A stretch of DNA of 64,000 bases, from assembly GCF_041146395.1 (NCBI RefSeq), contig NC_091012.1, positions 15,800,193-15,864,192 on the forward strand, in the 5' to 3' direction. The position numbers and the translations under genes were made by a program. Origin of the DNA: Eulemur rufifrons. Its lineage: Eukaryota; Chordata; Mammalia; Primates; Lemuridae. Positions 1 through 16,639 of the stretch are shown here, piece by piece; within the stretch, counting starts at the first letter, position 1; the number at the start of each line of letters is the position of its first letter. The notes below the pieces were generated by a model. It saw only the letters and a program-made list of their open reading frames with translations, was not told where the DNA came from and did no database searches.

Positions 1-570
1 TGATGATATGCAAAGGATGTCATGATCCATGTAATGTAATAAAACAGATTAGAGCAGCATTAAAAAATCTGATTCTGTTGTTTATCTTAGTTTGTGTGTT
101 TCTTGTGAATTGTGGTAAAATATACTCTCTTTTAATTATTTATATTTTCTTAATTTAAAAGTGTATTGCTTAAGGTAAATTGAAAAAAATCCATTTTTCA
201 AATATACTTGAGTACGGAATCTTTTAAAATGGTATCTAAAGTGTTTCTTGTCAACACAAACTAATTTAATATTTATGTAATAAACATTTTTCACTTGTTG
301 ACTATGTTTCAAAATTTTTTATCTAAGATATATTTCAGAAATGATTAGTCCAATAGTATATGCACAATATAGTAAACATATGGGACTTTCCAAATAAGGA
401 AATAACAAAATTTGTAGATTTCAGGTTATATATTAGCTGAGAAAGAAGGTATATGTATGGTGACAAATACATGTTGTGTATATACATAAATGCTTCCTGT
501 GATGTAGATACTCATCTAGGAAGGATTAGAAAAGAAGCCACTTGGTTAGAAAAAGTCTCTAAAGAACATG
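1..570. other. Unassigned AT-rich sequence
   Basis: No gene, RNA or recognisable repeat was seen here before the L1 that begins near 571. The sequence is AT-rich with stop codons in all frames. Confidence 0.5.
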
Positions 571-1916
571 GAACCATCCTCATATAGCCATCTAATCTTT
601 GACAAAGCAGACAAAAACACACTGGGGAAAAGAATCCTTATTCAATAAATGGTGCTGGGAAAACTGGATTGCCACATGTTGAAGACTGAAACAGGATCCA
701 CACCTTTCACCTCTCACTAAAATCAACTCACAGTGGATAACAGACTTAAACCTAAGGTGTGAAACTATAAGAATTCTAGAAGAAAATTTTGGAAAAACCC
801 TTATAGACATTGGCCTAGGCAAAGAATTTATGAAGAAGACCCCAAAGGCAATCACAGCAATACAAAAATAAATATATGGGACCTGATCAAATTAAAAAGC
901 TTCTACACAGCCCAGAAAACTATCATGAGAGCAAATAGACAACCTACAGAATGGGAGAAAATATTCGCTTCTTACAGATCTGATAAAGGGCTGATAACTA
1001 GAATCTATATAGAATTCAGAAAAATCTGCAAGAAAAAATCAAACAACCCTATCAAAAAATGGGCAAAGGACATGAACAGAAACTTTTCAAAAGAAATAAA
1101 CTAATGGCTAACAAACATATGAAAAAATGCTCAACATCTCTAATCATCAGAGAAATGCAAATCAAAACCACAATGAGATATCAGTTATCTCCGGTGAGAA
1201 TGATCTGCATCAAAAAGTTCCAAAACAATAAATGCTGGTGTGGATGTGGAGAAATAGGAACAATCATACACTGCTGGTGAGACTGCAAACTAGTACAACC
1301 TCTGTGGAAAGCAATATGGAGATACCTTAAACAGACACAAGCAGAAGTACCATTTGATCCAGCAATCCCATTACTAGGCATCTACCCAAAAGAACAAAAA
1401 ACATTCTATAAAAAAGAAATCTGCACTCAAATGTTTATAGCAGCACAATTCACAATTGCAAAGATGTGAAAACAACCCAAATGCCCATCAATCCATGAAT
1501 GGATTAATAAAATGTGGTATATGTATACCATGGAGTACTACTCAGCTATAAGAAACAATGGTGATATAGCACTTCTTGTATTTTCCTGGAAAGTGTTGGA
1601 ACCCATTGTACTAAGTGAAGTATCCCAAGAAAGGAAAAATAAGCACCACATGTACTCACCAGCAAATTGGTTTCACTGATCATCACCTAAAAGCACATGC
1701 AGGAATAAAATCAATCGGGTGTCGGGCAGATGTGAGTGGGGGAGGGGATGGGTGTATACATACATAATGAGTGCGATGCGCACTGTCTAGGGGATGGACA
1801 CCTTTGAAGCTCTGACTCGTGGGGCTGGGGGGGCCAAGGGCAATATACGTAACCTAAACTTTTGTACCCTCACAGTATGCTGAAATAAGAATTAAAAAAA
1901 AAAAATTAAAAAAAAA
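571..1916 (+). mobile_element. Young lemur-type L1, 5'-truncated (ORF2 3' part plus 3'UTR)
   Basis: Reads in the sense direction through the end of L1 ORF2 (reverse transcriptase C-terminal region) and a G-rich 3'UTR with a run like gggggaggggatgggtgtat, then the typical 3' end with GCTGAAATAA and an A-rich tail. ORF2 is broken by stops and frameshifts, so it is inactive. The same 3' end recurs near 18.8, 19.4, 36.3, 38.4, 48.9 and 63.7 kb, which defines one subfamily in this window. A clean target-site duplication was not found. Confidence 0.9.
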
Positions 1917-2009
1917 TATGCTGAGACAGTAAGTGTTCTTCACCACAAAGGTGATAACTATGAGAAGTAAAGCATTTGTTAATTAGCCAGAATAAGCATT
2001 AGACAATGG

Positions 2010-2016
2010 GTGTGTA

Positions 2017-2047
<31 letters not shown>

Positions 2048-2048
2048 C
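2010..2048. repeat. (TG)n/(TA)n microsatellite
   Basis: An alternating TG tract runs directly into an uninterrupted TA tract of about 18 bases. It lies just beyond the tail of the preceding L1. Confidence 0.9.
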
Positions 2049-2229
2049 AAATCATCACATTTTACATGATAAATACACATAATATTATCAGTCAATTATA
2101 AAAATCAATAAATATATTTGAAGTATAGCATTGTTCTGAATGCTGACCCTGGATCTTAGTCATGAGCTTAGCTGAACAGTATCAAAAATATATAGTTTTA
2201 GTGCTGTTTTTGTCATTCTATTTGTCAGT

Positions 2230-2585
2230 CATAAGCAAGGGAACTCTGATATTTACCAGCAGATTCAGAATCCAGGACAGAACATGAAAGGGGCTTTAAT
2301 GCTTTTATTTGAAGCTTAGGAGACCTGGACTTCTTGGTGCTGATGATTATGGTATGGAAGACACTAAAGAGGTATGTGGTGCTCACTGTCCCACCTCTGG
2401 CCACTGTCAGCACAGAAAAGAAGATTGCATGTCAAATCACTGATGAAATTTTCAATCAAAAAGCTGCCATGATCCGAGATTCCTCTAGAGAGAATGACCA
2501 AATTGTTGGCCACAGTTAGATGACTAAAAATGGAAACTGTGTACTGTGCACTGTACGAACTGAAATAAAGTCATGTAAAATAAAT
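2230..2585 (+). pseudogene. Possible short processed pseudogene, gene not recognised
   Basis: A stretch of more balanced base composition contains a 61-codon frame (2334-2519) and ends in AATAAAG-like sequence near 2565. This could be the 3' end of an old mRNA copy. I do not recognise the protein and see no poly(A) tail or flanking duplication. It may equally be chance sequence or an old unrecognised repeat. Confidence 0.2.
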
Positions 2586-2589
2586 TCCC

Positions 2590-3413
2590 TAAGATTGAAA
2601 TATCAGGTAAAGAAAGATTATTCCAAATTTTAAATCCACAGAAATCATTCTATTACATTCTAACACAGAAAATACATAGTCATAAGTAGATTCTAGATGG
2701 ATGTGTATGTTGTACTATAAGTAATTCATAGAAAATTAAATTCAAACTTCTTCCTTTACCTAAACTCTCTATTAAGAGATGGCCAAATGCTGATGTTTCT
2801 TTATATAGTGCTTACCATACACATCACACAATTATTAATGCTTTACTTATTTTAATTATTTTCATATTTATGACATTATATGTTAGGATCTAATAACATC
2901 TTGCTTTTACAAAGCAAACAATATTGAGTTCTTGATTTAATCCTCTGGCGTTCAGAATTGTTTATCTTTCTTTGTGCTTTAAGGCTCTTACTTTTAGCTT
3001 AGGACACTGAATCTCTCTAATCTTAAGTAATCAGAATGCTCCATGTATAACCTATAAATGGCCTCAAACTCTCTAGATAAATTTTTCTTTCACCAAATTA
3101 AAGAATACTGAACTTCTCATCAGAACTTTTAAAGTACTGTGTGAACTGGCAGGGGGTGAGTACCACAGTGAGAAAGTTGTAGCCCAAGTACAGGCAAAAA
3201 GAAGAATGGCTTAGATACATTTGTAGAAGGGAATGAAGATAAAAAGCATAAAACGCTGGAGACAATTAGGAAATCAAAGAAGCAGAGTTTCCACTTATAA
3301 ATTCCAAGTGTTGGTTGTTCTGTAGGTCTCCTCTCTCCATATGCAAAATCAGTGCCATTTTTTCACCCTGGACATTTTCAATCTCTTACCCAGAGCCACA
3401 AACTCACTCCCAC
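2590..3413. other. Unassigned sequence
   Basis: AT-rich sequence with no supported gene or repeat. Confidence 0.4.
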
Positions 3414-3429
3414 AGAAGTATTTACAGCT

Positions 3430-3770
<341 letters not shown>

Positions 3771-3783
3771 AGAAATATTTACA

Positions 3784-5599
3784 ACTAATTATAAAGCATT
3801 TACTACATACATAACACTGTCCTGTACTTGTTCCTTCTATTTAAATATCAAAACAACCTCATAATTTATAAATCCTTCTTAGTGTTTACCTGAACAAATT
3901 AGCCTGACACAGTCAATAAATCAATTAGGTCAATGACCAAAATTAAAAGAAACAGTAACCAAAATTGCTTTCAATACGCTCCCCAAAGTAGAAGGAAAAT
4001 ATAGAATGTACTAAGTAAATAAAATGAAATTAATACACTGTGGAATTACTCATACCTTCAGATTATTTCATGAGCACCATTAAATTTTATAAAAATCATT
4101 CTTATAATTGAAGAGCATGTCATATAAAGAATACTTAATGAACTTTGAAATAATAAAATTATACATTAGGCCTAGCATGAGTAATAAGCATGTAAGAACA
4201 GAGGATTCATGTGGGCAGGTTCTGAACCAGAAGCTTTAGGGTTTTAAACAAATTAATTCAACATAAAGCAAAAAAAAAATTGCTTTCAGAATCTTTGAAG
4301 TTTCTAGTTTCCTAGTAAATTCTCAACACTTTTGAAATTACCTATTTTTTTCCAATATTTCTTCTTTTCATTTCAAAATAGGTATACAACCACATTCACA
4401 CAAACATTATTACTTACTCTGTAAATCTATTACAACTAAAGTTCATCTTAACCATGATGTATTTGTATGTTGGATTCCATGTAAATAAAAAATGTGTTTA
4501 TTTGTGCTTCACTGGCTAGAGCAGTTGCATGCTGAAAGAAAAATGTAGGATAAAATGGAAGTAGTTGTCATTCAGTGTTGAGAAATGGATGCCTTTTCAT
4601 TAAGTGGACAATCTTTATTATAAGCATTACAGTAACAATGTAATCGCAAAAATAATAAAAAATAAAACTTTTGGGAACATTATTCATCAAAGTATTAGAA
4701 ATTTAAAGTCACTGATAAAAAGGATCACAAATGATGCCATTTTAGTGTGTAACCCAATTATACATTTTTACAATCCATTATCTCAAAATTTGAGTAACAT
4801 TGGATAGGTTAATGTTAGTGGCAAAATAACACTTCATTCAATCTACAACATGTTTGACACATTAAAAACCTTTTTTAGTTTAATAAAACAAATTAAGTTT
4901 ACATGTAATCTAAAAATATTTCAAAATTCACTCTATTTCATCATCCTAATTTGCTATTAGTAAAACAATTTATTTCTAATATTGTAATTGTTTCATTCTG
5001 ATTATAATGAGAAGAATATTAGTCTGTATACCTACATTACACATCACTTTAAATACTGTTTGTTAAAAGTCAACCACAAAGCACCTCTCCGTTTCATACA
5101 TGTTACATTTCAGTGTTTTTAATTTTCCATGGAAAAGCACATGAATGATGCCTACTTAATACAGAAAGACTTCTAATAACTGTGATGTAGCTACCATTAA
5201 CCACACACATTCACATACACACTAGGAATGAAAGCATAGCACCTACTGCTTTGAGAGTTGAATCACATCAATATTTGCTTATCAAAAAATGCAAAAAATT
5301 ATACTTTGTTACATTTTCACCCCACCCTGACCAGAAAGTATATTTTACACATAATTATAACTCTCAAAAAATCGCTCTCTTTTTAAAACTGACATACAAA
5401 TAAATTATCTAACTATTTTAACTGGATTATTCTGTATAGCAAGCAACCTGGTTTAAAGAAATGGTTGAATGTGTTAGTGCCTTAGTGCATTGTACTGTGA
5501 ATCCTCTGATATCTATTTAGACTTGATTTTTGATTAAATCTGTTCTGAAATTTATTATATCTGCAAAGTAGTTTTAAGTATCAATTCTCTGTTGTTCTC
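3784..5599. other. Unassigned AT-rich intergenic sequence
   Basis: No gene or recognisable repeat seen. Open frames here are short and lack family features. Confidence 0.4.
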
Positions 5600-8039
<2,440 letters not shown>

Positions 8040-9900
8040 GGGCAGGTGTAAAGATTAAGAATTTTTGTATGCAACTGAAGTTAAGTACTTCTCAGTTCAA
8101 CGTATGTTGCAACTTCAAAGGATTTTAGGTAATTCTCACAGTGAACATCAGGAAAGTGTTTATAGAGATACACAAAGGAAGGTGGACAAAGAAACAAAAT
8201 ATGTCCCTAAATATCAGTGGCACACAATGCAGGAGAAAAGGAGAGGAAAGAAAGAAAAAATAGTGACACAAGTTATATAAAACAATTAATATTAGGGAAA
8301 TTATAAGTCCTTCCCTTTGAGAAAATTATGTAAATATTTATGTACTACTATTTCCAGGCAGAAGACACAGTTAAAAAAATGGATTAAAAACTCCAACTAT
8401 ATTCTCTCTAAAGAGACTGTACTTCATAGCTTGTAAAAACAATAGACTAAAACTGGCAGGATATAACAAGATATACCATGAAAACCTTAAGGATATAAGA
8501 GCAGTGGAGTTCAAAGTTATATTAGGCACATTACATTTGAAGTGAAAAATGTTATAGTTTATAAAATACACTTTAAGCAAAAACTGTCACAAGAGACAAA
8601 CAAGGACATTTAATATAAAAAGAGGTCATTCACTGAGAACCCATGAAAGTAATACATATATACGATATCTATCTTTATCTCACATCAAGGTTCGCAAATA
8701 TATAAAGAAAACATTGACAGAATTGAAGCAAGAAAGGGACAGCAAAATAATAGGATACTTTGATATTCCACTTACCATAATGATAAAGCCAGTCAAATTA
8801 ATAATAAGAAAACAGAAGATTTGGAAACACCATAGAGCAATTAGACCTAACAAATATATAGAAAACACTCTACAGAATAATAATAGAACATACAATCTTC
8901 TTGATAGCTCATAAAACATTCTTCCTAAAAAACTACCTGTTTGGCCACAAAACAAGTCTTAACCAATTTTAGAAAACTGAAATTTTACACACTTTAATTT
9001 CTGACCAGAATGGAATGAAACCATCAATAAATAACAGAAGAAACACAGAAAAATTCACAAATATATGAAAATAACACACTTTTGAACACGTTCTTGTTCA
9101 AGGAAAGAAGACTTAATGCTGTGAAGATGTCGATAGTGGTCTACAGATTCAATGCAATTCCTTTCAAATTCTCAATATTTTTTTTCAAAAACAGAAACAA
9201 CAGACCCAAAAATAATATGGAATCTCAAGAGACCACAAAGATCTGAACAATCATCAAAAAGAGAAACAATGCTATTGGTACCATACTTCCCCATTTTAAA
9301 ACATCGAAAAACCTACAATAGTCAATGAAGTTTTCTACTGGCAGAAAGACAGAAAACTGGACCAATGAATCAGAAAGAAACACAAATATAAACTCCTGTA
9401 TACATTGTAAAATAAAAAGGTATCTTCACACTCATATTTATTTAATCATTATTCACAAAGGCCAGTAGATGAAAGAAACCCAAACTGCCCTTACAAAATG
9501 AAAGGATAAATATAATTTGAAATTTAGAAATAATGGATTATTTCTCAGCTTTAAAAAAACTAATAATCTAATAACATCCACAGTAGAGATAAAGCTTGAT
9601 GACATTATGCTTAAGGAAATGTCAAGCAGAATAAGACAGATATTTTATGATTATACTTGTACAATATTTCTAAACCAGTTACACTCCTAGAAACAGAAAA
9701 CATGATGGTGTTTGTCAGCAGTTAGGCGATGGGGAAAATGGGTAGTTTTCTCATGTGTACTGAATTTTAGTTTTATGAAATACATACATTCTAGACATAT
9801 ATTGCATAATGATGTTAACATGACTGATGTGAATAATTAAAAGTAATTAAGATAGTAATTTTTGTGATTTTACAATAATTAAAATAAAAATAATATCTTA
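8040..9900 (+). mobile_element. Old L1 (L1M-like) ORF2 fragment
   Basis: Divergent sense-strand L1 ORF2 sequence, recognised from the reverse transcriptase region (a segment like ctacagattcaatgcaattcc and following ORF2 phrases). It has many stops and no long frame. Boundaries are approximate. Confidence 0.65.
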
Positions 9901-12900
9901 AAGAGATACATAGTTATGAGGCTTTTCAAAACTATCCTACATATTATAAAACTGTTTCTTTTTTTTAATTTCAAAGTATTATGGCAGTAAATCATTCAGA
10001 TTATATATATTGCTTTTGCACCAAGTGATCAAACCTACAAGTGTGCGCATCCACACATTGTGTGCACCACACTAATTAGGTGTGAATTTTCCCAACCCCT
10101 ACACACCCTTCCAGTGGTCCAATACCTGCTGATTTTTACTTACATTTGGTCACATATGTGTGGATAAATTGACAACAATTTGATAGTGAGCATGTGTGGT
10201 GCACGTTTTTGCATTCGTGTGATACTTTACTTCAAAGAATGGGCTCCAATACAATCCAGGATAATACAAGGTATGTTATTTAACCACTGAATTTTGAGGC
10301 TTAGTACTAATCTATATGGTATACAAATATCACATATTTATATGTATTTATACATATATTTATATGCATGTATTTATAATTACCAAGGTTGTTTCAACAT
10401 CTTTGCAATTGTAAATTGTGATGTTATAAACATTCAAGTGCAGATGTCTTTATTAGAGCATGACATTTTTTCATTGGGTAGATACCAAGTAGTGGGATTG
10501 CCAGATCAAATGGTAGTTCTACTTTTAGTACTTTGATGTGTTTTCATATAACTTTCCATAGAGATTATACCAGTTTGTAGTCCCACCAGAAGTATATATA
10601 AGTGTTCCTATCTCTCTACATCCACACCTACACTTGTTTTGAACTTATTGATAAAAGCCATTCTCACTGGAGTAAAGTGATATCTCACTGTGGTTTTCAT
10701 TTGCACTTCTCCAATGATTAGAGATGTGCACATTTTTTCATATGTTTGTTGCCCATTAATACATCTACTTTAAAAAACTTTCTGTTCATGTCCTTTTCAC
10801 ACCTTTAATGGGGTTGCTTTATTGTTTTTCTTACTGATTTTCCTGTGTTATATATAAATTCTAGTTATTAGCAATTTATTGGATATATAGCATGCAAATA
10901 TTTTCTCCTATTCTCTAGCTTCTCTATTTGCTCTAGGTATACTTTCATTGGCTATGCAGAAGCTTTCTAGTCTGATCAGGTCCCATTTACTTATTTTTGT
11001 TGTTTCTGTGATAGTTTTGGGGGTCTTCCTCATAAATTCTTTGCCTAGGCTGAAGTCTGTAAGAGTATTTTCAACATTTTCTTCTAGGATTCTTATGGTT
11101 TCACGACATAGGTTTAAGTCTTTTATCCACTGTGAGTTGTTTTTTTTGTGACAGATGAGAGGTTCGGATCCTGTTTTACTCTTCTACATGTGGCTACCTA
11201 ATTTTCACTGGATCATTTATTGAATAGGGATTCCTTTCCCCAGTGTACGTTCTTGTCTGCTATCACATGGCTATATGAGGATGGTTTTATGTCTGGGTTC
11301 TCAGATCTCTTCCATTGGTCTATGTCCTGTTCTTGTGACAGTACCATGCTGTTTTCATTACTATACCCTTGCACTATAGCTTAAAGTCTGGTAAATGGAT
11401 GCCTCCCAATTTGTTCATTTTCCTTAAGGTTGGTTTTGTTATACAGGGTCTTCTCTTGTTCCATATGAAGCGTAGAATTACTTTTTCTCAATCGGTAAAA
11501 AATCATGTTAATATTTTAACAGGGATTGTATTGAATCTATAGATTATTTTCAGTAGTATAGACATTTTAATCATGTTGATTCTGCCTGTCTATGAGCATG
11601 GTATGCTTTTCCATATGTTTGTATACTCTTCTATTTCCTTCCTCAGTGTTTTGTAATTCTCCCTGTAGAAGTCCTTCACCTCCTTAGTTAGATATATTCA
11701 TAAGTATTTCATTTACTTTGTTGCTACTATGAAAGGTATGAGTCTTTGATTTGGTTCTCAGTTTCACAGTTGTTGGCTCGTGTGAAGGCTACTGATTTGT
11801 GTACACTTATTTTGTAACCTGAGACTTTGCTGAACTGATTTATCAACTCCAGTAGTTTCTTGTCAAAATCTTTTATTTCCCTTTCATGTATGTAATTAGA
11901 TTAATAGATTTGCCTATGTTCAACCATGCCTGCATCTCTAGAAAGAAGCCCGCTTGATCATAATGGATTATTTCTTTGAAGACCAGCTGAATTCCATTTT
12001 CTAGGAATTTATTGAGAATTTGTTATCCATATTCATAAGGAATATTTCTCTGTATTTTTCTTCTTTTTGTTCTGTCCTTTTCTGGCTTTGGTATCAAGGC
12101 AATGTTGGCTTTGTAAAATATGTTGGGGAGGATTTCTTCCTTTTCAATGTTGTACAATAATTTCTTCAGGATAGGCTCCAGTACTTATTTTTATGTATGG
12201 TAGAATTCAGGAGTGAAACAATGTGGTTCACAACTTTATTCTTAAGGAAGGTTATTTATTACTACTTCAATACCAGTCCTGATATTGGTCTGTTCAAGAA
12301 TTGCATATCATCATGAATGAGCCTAGGGAGGCTGGTTTTTCTAAGAATTTGCCCATTTTCTCCACGTTTTCATGTTTATGTGCATAGAGATTTTTAGACT
12401 ATTCAAAGATGATATTTTGTATTTCTGTGGAATCAGTTGTAATTTCTCCTTTTTCATTCCAAATTGAGCTTATTCGAGTCCTATCTTTTCTGCTTCTGGT
12501 TAACCTCATAAAAGGCAGGTCGATTTTGTTTATCTATTCCAAAACCAACTTTCTGCTTCATTAATCTTCTGTTTAGTTCCTTGGTTATCAATTTCATTTA
12601 GTTCTGTTGTGATCTTGGCTATATTCTCTCTTCTGCTGAGTTTGGGATTGGTTTGCTCATCCTTTTTCAGTTCTTTCAGTTGATTTATTGCACTGTTGAT
12701 TTGTTACCTTTCTGTCTTTTGGATGTAGGGATTTATGACTATGAATTTTCCTCTCAGGGTGCTTTAGCTGTTTTCAAAGATTTGGATAACTTGTGTCCCA
12801 TTATCATTTAGTTGAGAGAATATTTTCATTTGCATCTTAATTTCCTCCTTGATCTGCCAATCATTCAGCAGTAGGTTGTTTAGTCTTCATGACTTTGTGT

Positions 12901-13953
12901 AGAGATGAGTGCTTCTTTTGTTGATTTCTAATTTTATTCTATTGTGGTCTGAGAAAATGCATGGTATAATTTCTATTTTTTTTTAATTTTGGGGGACATT
13001 TTTTATGGCTTAGGACATGATCAATCTTAGAGAATGTCCTCTGAGCTGATGAGCCAAAAGTATTTTTTGGTGTTTTGGGATAGAATGTTCTGTAACTGTC
13101 TAGTAGGCCCATATGTTCTGGAGTTCTATTTAAGTCCCTTGTCTTTTTGTTTATTTTCTGCTTGGAGGAGCTGTATAGTTCTGTCAGCAGGGTGTTGAAG
13201 TCCCTGGCATTATGGTTGTATTATCTATGATTTTGTTTAGGTCAAGTAGTTTTAGCAGTATGAATCTGTGTGCTCCTGTATTTGGTGCATAATAAATATT
13301 TTAGATTGTTATACCTTCTTGGAGAATTGTTCCATTTATCATTATATAATGGCCATCTTTCTCTTTCATTACTTTTGTTGATTTGAAGTCGAAGTTATCT
13401 GATATGAGAACTGTTACTCCAGCTTTCTTTGGGTTTCAGTTAGCATACAATGTTGTCGTTTGACCTTCAGTCTGGATGAGTCCTTGTGGGTTAAATGTGT
13501 TTCCTGAAGATAGCAGATACTTGCCTGTATATATTTATGTATTCAGCCAGCGTATGTCTCTTCACTAGGTAGTTAAAACCATTCACATTTATTGAAATAT
13601 TTGATTAATGTGGTGGATTTCTGTTCATCCTGTTGAGTTGAATGCTGTTGGTTTGTTTTATCTCTTAAGCCACTGGACTTCTACCTTAGCTCTTGGGTCA
13701 TTTAATGTTGTTAAGTGTTTATCATGTTGATCTATGAATAAAGAAGTTCTGAGTACTCCCTGCAGGGAAGATCTTGTCTTGATGAATTCTCTCAGTGTTC
13801 GCATGTCTGAGAAAAACTTTATTTTCACCTCAAGTGAAACTCAATTTTGGAAAACACAAACATCTAGTCTGGGCATTATTCTGTTTGAGAAGACCCAATA
13901 GGGCCCCAATCCCTTTTGACTTATAGGTCCCAGTTGAGAGGTCTGCAGTTAGT

Positions 13954-14795
13954 CTAACAGGGTTTCCTTTGTACGTTACCTGCTCTTTTCACGTTATGGC
14001 TCTTAGGAGTACCTCTTTCATGTTTATTTTGGCCAGTCTGATGACAATGTGTTGTGATATTTTTGTCTCTTGATGAATCTCCCAAGGGTCCTGTGAGCTT
14101 CTTGAACCTGGATATGTAGAGTTGTAGCAGGGACATGAAAATTTTCCTTAATTTTACCCCCAAAATTATCCAACCCTTGTTTATTTTCTCCTTCACCCTC
14201 AGGAGTCCCTAAGAGTCTTATCTTAGGCCTCTTTACATGATCCAATGTATCTTGTAGGCTTTGCTCATTCCTCTTATTTCTCTGCTCTATCTCTGTGATT
14301 GACTTGTTTAATTGAAAGGTGTTGTTTTCAAACTCTGAGTTTCTTTCTTCTGCCTGATGTAACCTGTTCTTAAGGCATTCCACTGTGATTTGTAGTTCAT
14401 TGAATGAATTTTTCCTTTCCAGAAGCTGTTTGATTTTTCTTTAATTCAATATCTTTTGTAAATTTTTCATTCTGTTTTTGCATAGTTTTTGTGGTTTCGT
14501 TGTGTTGAGTTTCCATTTTATCTTGAATTTCATGGAGTTTCCTTTCTATCGATGTTTGAAATACTTCATAGGTCCTTTCAGTATTCTGTTTTTGGTTGGT
14601 ATCCATTGCTAGGGAGCTGGTGTTCCCATTTGGGGGTGATGCTTCACTCTGATTCTTCATACATCCAGAGTCCATTTGCTGGTTCCTTCTCATCTGGAGC
14701 AGACTTTGCTTCTTTATTTTGGATTTTCTTTTGTTTAGATAATGATATGCACAGTTTATTTTCTGAGTTAGTTGGTGCTTGTGCGTGAGAATCAA
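13954..14795 (-). pseudogene. L1 ORF1 remnant (ORF1p, RNA-binding coiled-coil protein)
   Basis: Three overlapping minus-strand frames (14795-14397, 14383-14024, 14196-13954) make up a frameshifted L1 ORF1. The first has the charged, Gln/Lys-rich N-terminal region. The second has a heptad-rich segment (MECLKNRLHQAEERNSEFEN) typical of the trimerising coiled coil, followed by the start of the RNA-binding region. Two frame breaks and the missing continuous C-terminus make it inactive. Confidence 0.8.
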
Positions 14796-16318
14796 CTACA
14801 CCCTCTATGATTGAGTAAATGTGTAACAGGTGTATGAGTTAATCTCCCTGTCAGTAGATGGTGTTTGCAGGAAGGAAGAAGGTAAACTATTGTTTTGGGA
14901 TCCTGTGACCAGCTCTAGTTCCTCAGGAGAAGCCCTCCAATGCCCCAGGCTGTGGGTGGGGGCCCTGAAACCTCCATGTAAATCATTTATTTACTACCAC
15001 AGAAGAGGCAGGTGGGGAATTAGGCTGGGTGATGTTAGGTTGGATTATGCTGTCCTCCAGTTCCACAAATGCAGTTCACAGATATGTATAGGTTAAAGGT
15101 TCATTCCATGTCTCTGGGTCCAGAAGGGGCTGAAGTGACCCCATTCAACTATATTGTCTTCTCTCTACCCTCAGGAAACTCTGCCAGGGGGACACTTCCC
15201 CTTGGGGAACACTGGCAGCTCAAGGAACTTTTGGATCAAGCTGAACTCTCTATTAAAGTGAGTGGTGTTGCGGGCAGCTTCTATAAGTCAGATGGAGGCA
15301 CCAGATGTATTTAGTTACCATGGGAATCAGTATTTATGCAAATTGATTCTCCCTGGTTCAGCAAAATCCAATATGGCAGTTCTTGAGGGTAGGTTTGGAG
15401 GGGGAACATTGATAGACCAGTGTTTTCCTTTTCTCCTCCACACCCTCCCAATAGACACAGCCTTTCATTCACTGCCTAATTTTGAAACTGGAACCCTTCC
15501 CCAATGCTTCTCATCCTGTTGACTGTGCTATTAGCAGGCAGATGCACCAAGTACCTGTCAATGGGAAGATCACAAGCTGAGGCCACAATACTGGAGCTAG
15601 GTGAAAATGCACCTGTGGCACTGAGAGCTGGGCATCTCAGCACAGAGAATTCCAGCATCAGCTATGGTGGCGAGAACGGGCCATGGTCTTCCTGTAACAC
15701 TCTCAGGAAGCTTGAGTGCCAGGCTAACCTCCTCCTCTCTCACCAGCTACACTTTCCAAGGCAGGCTTGGCTGGTAGTTTGCACCCCATTGCCAAAGGCA
15801 TGCTCAATCACTCAGTGCAGCTTTTGCTGGAAGTGTGCTACCTGTTACCCAAAGCAGGCTTAGTCATTCAGTGCAAGCTGCTTTGGCAGTTGCTATAGGG
15901 TGATTGTGGTCACACAGCTATGAGAACCTTAAGCCAAAATTACTTCCTGGGATGCCAGGAGTGTATCAGGTGCAGAAGATGGGGTGTCCAGGTGTAGTGA
16001 TGCTGCCTCTCTTGTTGCTCATAGCACATTCGCATGGCATGAGAGACATGCATCGTATTGCAGGCCTGAGGCACCTGGGTGGGGGAGGTCAAAATCCCTT
16101 ACTTTTTCCCTGGGCTCCAGAAGTTCTGTGATTTTGTTTGTGCCAGTTCCTACCTTCTATCCTCCTCTCTTCTCAGCTGCTCATTACCTGCTCTTAGTGT
16201 CCTGGAATTCACTTATTTCACACCCTATGGTCCACTGCTGATCAGGAATCATCCTCCACTCCCATCTGTTGAATTCTCAACTGTTCTACCTGAAAGGTCC
16301 AACCAAGCCTTGATTCTC

Positions 16319-16333
16319 GTCAGCCATCTTGAA
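16319..16333 (-). promoter_or_regulatory. YY1-like motif at the L1 5' end
   Basis: The minus strand reads CAAGATGGCTGAC. AAGATGGC at the 5' end of L1 is a known YY1 site that positions L1 transcription start. The assignment rests on motif and position only. Confidence 0.45.
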
Positions 16334-16639
16334 GTCTCCTTACATGATTATTTCTCTCACACAAATATAATACACATTCACCAATAAAGAGCTGCTGAAA
16401 TTACAATTTTTATGACTACTCATCTAGTCAAGATAAAACAATTATAGACCACAAACCAAGAAAACAAGTAAGTTTGAAACACACTAGACATAATTTTTAC
16501 TCATACCGGCAAGCAAACACATACAGAATTATTTTAGCAATGGCTAAATTGCTAATTCCAATTTAAATAGTAACTCATACTGTGTTAAAGTGAGCAGAGT
16601 TGAATATTGTCACACAAAATTACAATACATAGGTAAAAA

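Larger units (their letters stand above)
9958..16338 (-). mobile_element. Nearly full-length, decayed L1 (about 6.4 kb)
   Basis: In minus orientation this reads 5'UTR (about 16338-14800), ORF1 (about 14795-13800), ORF2 (about 13750-10300) and 3'UTR with a T-run at 9958-9966 marking the A tail. The 5' end carries the AAGATGGC motif typical of L1 5' ends. ORF1 persists as three overlapping pieces. ORF2 is broken into short frames, so the element cannot move by itself. It sits inside the large ZNF intron in the same orientation as the gene. A target-site duplication was not resolved. Confidence 0.85.

Noticed and set aside
14489..16387. Series of plus-strand frames of 75-119 codons
   Set aside because: They lie antisense to the 5'UTR and ORF1 of the minus-strand L1. 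Only the one at 15904 is mentioned, as a weak ORF0-like idea.
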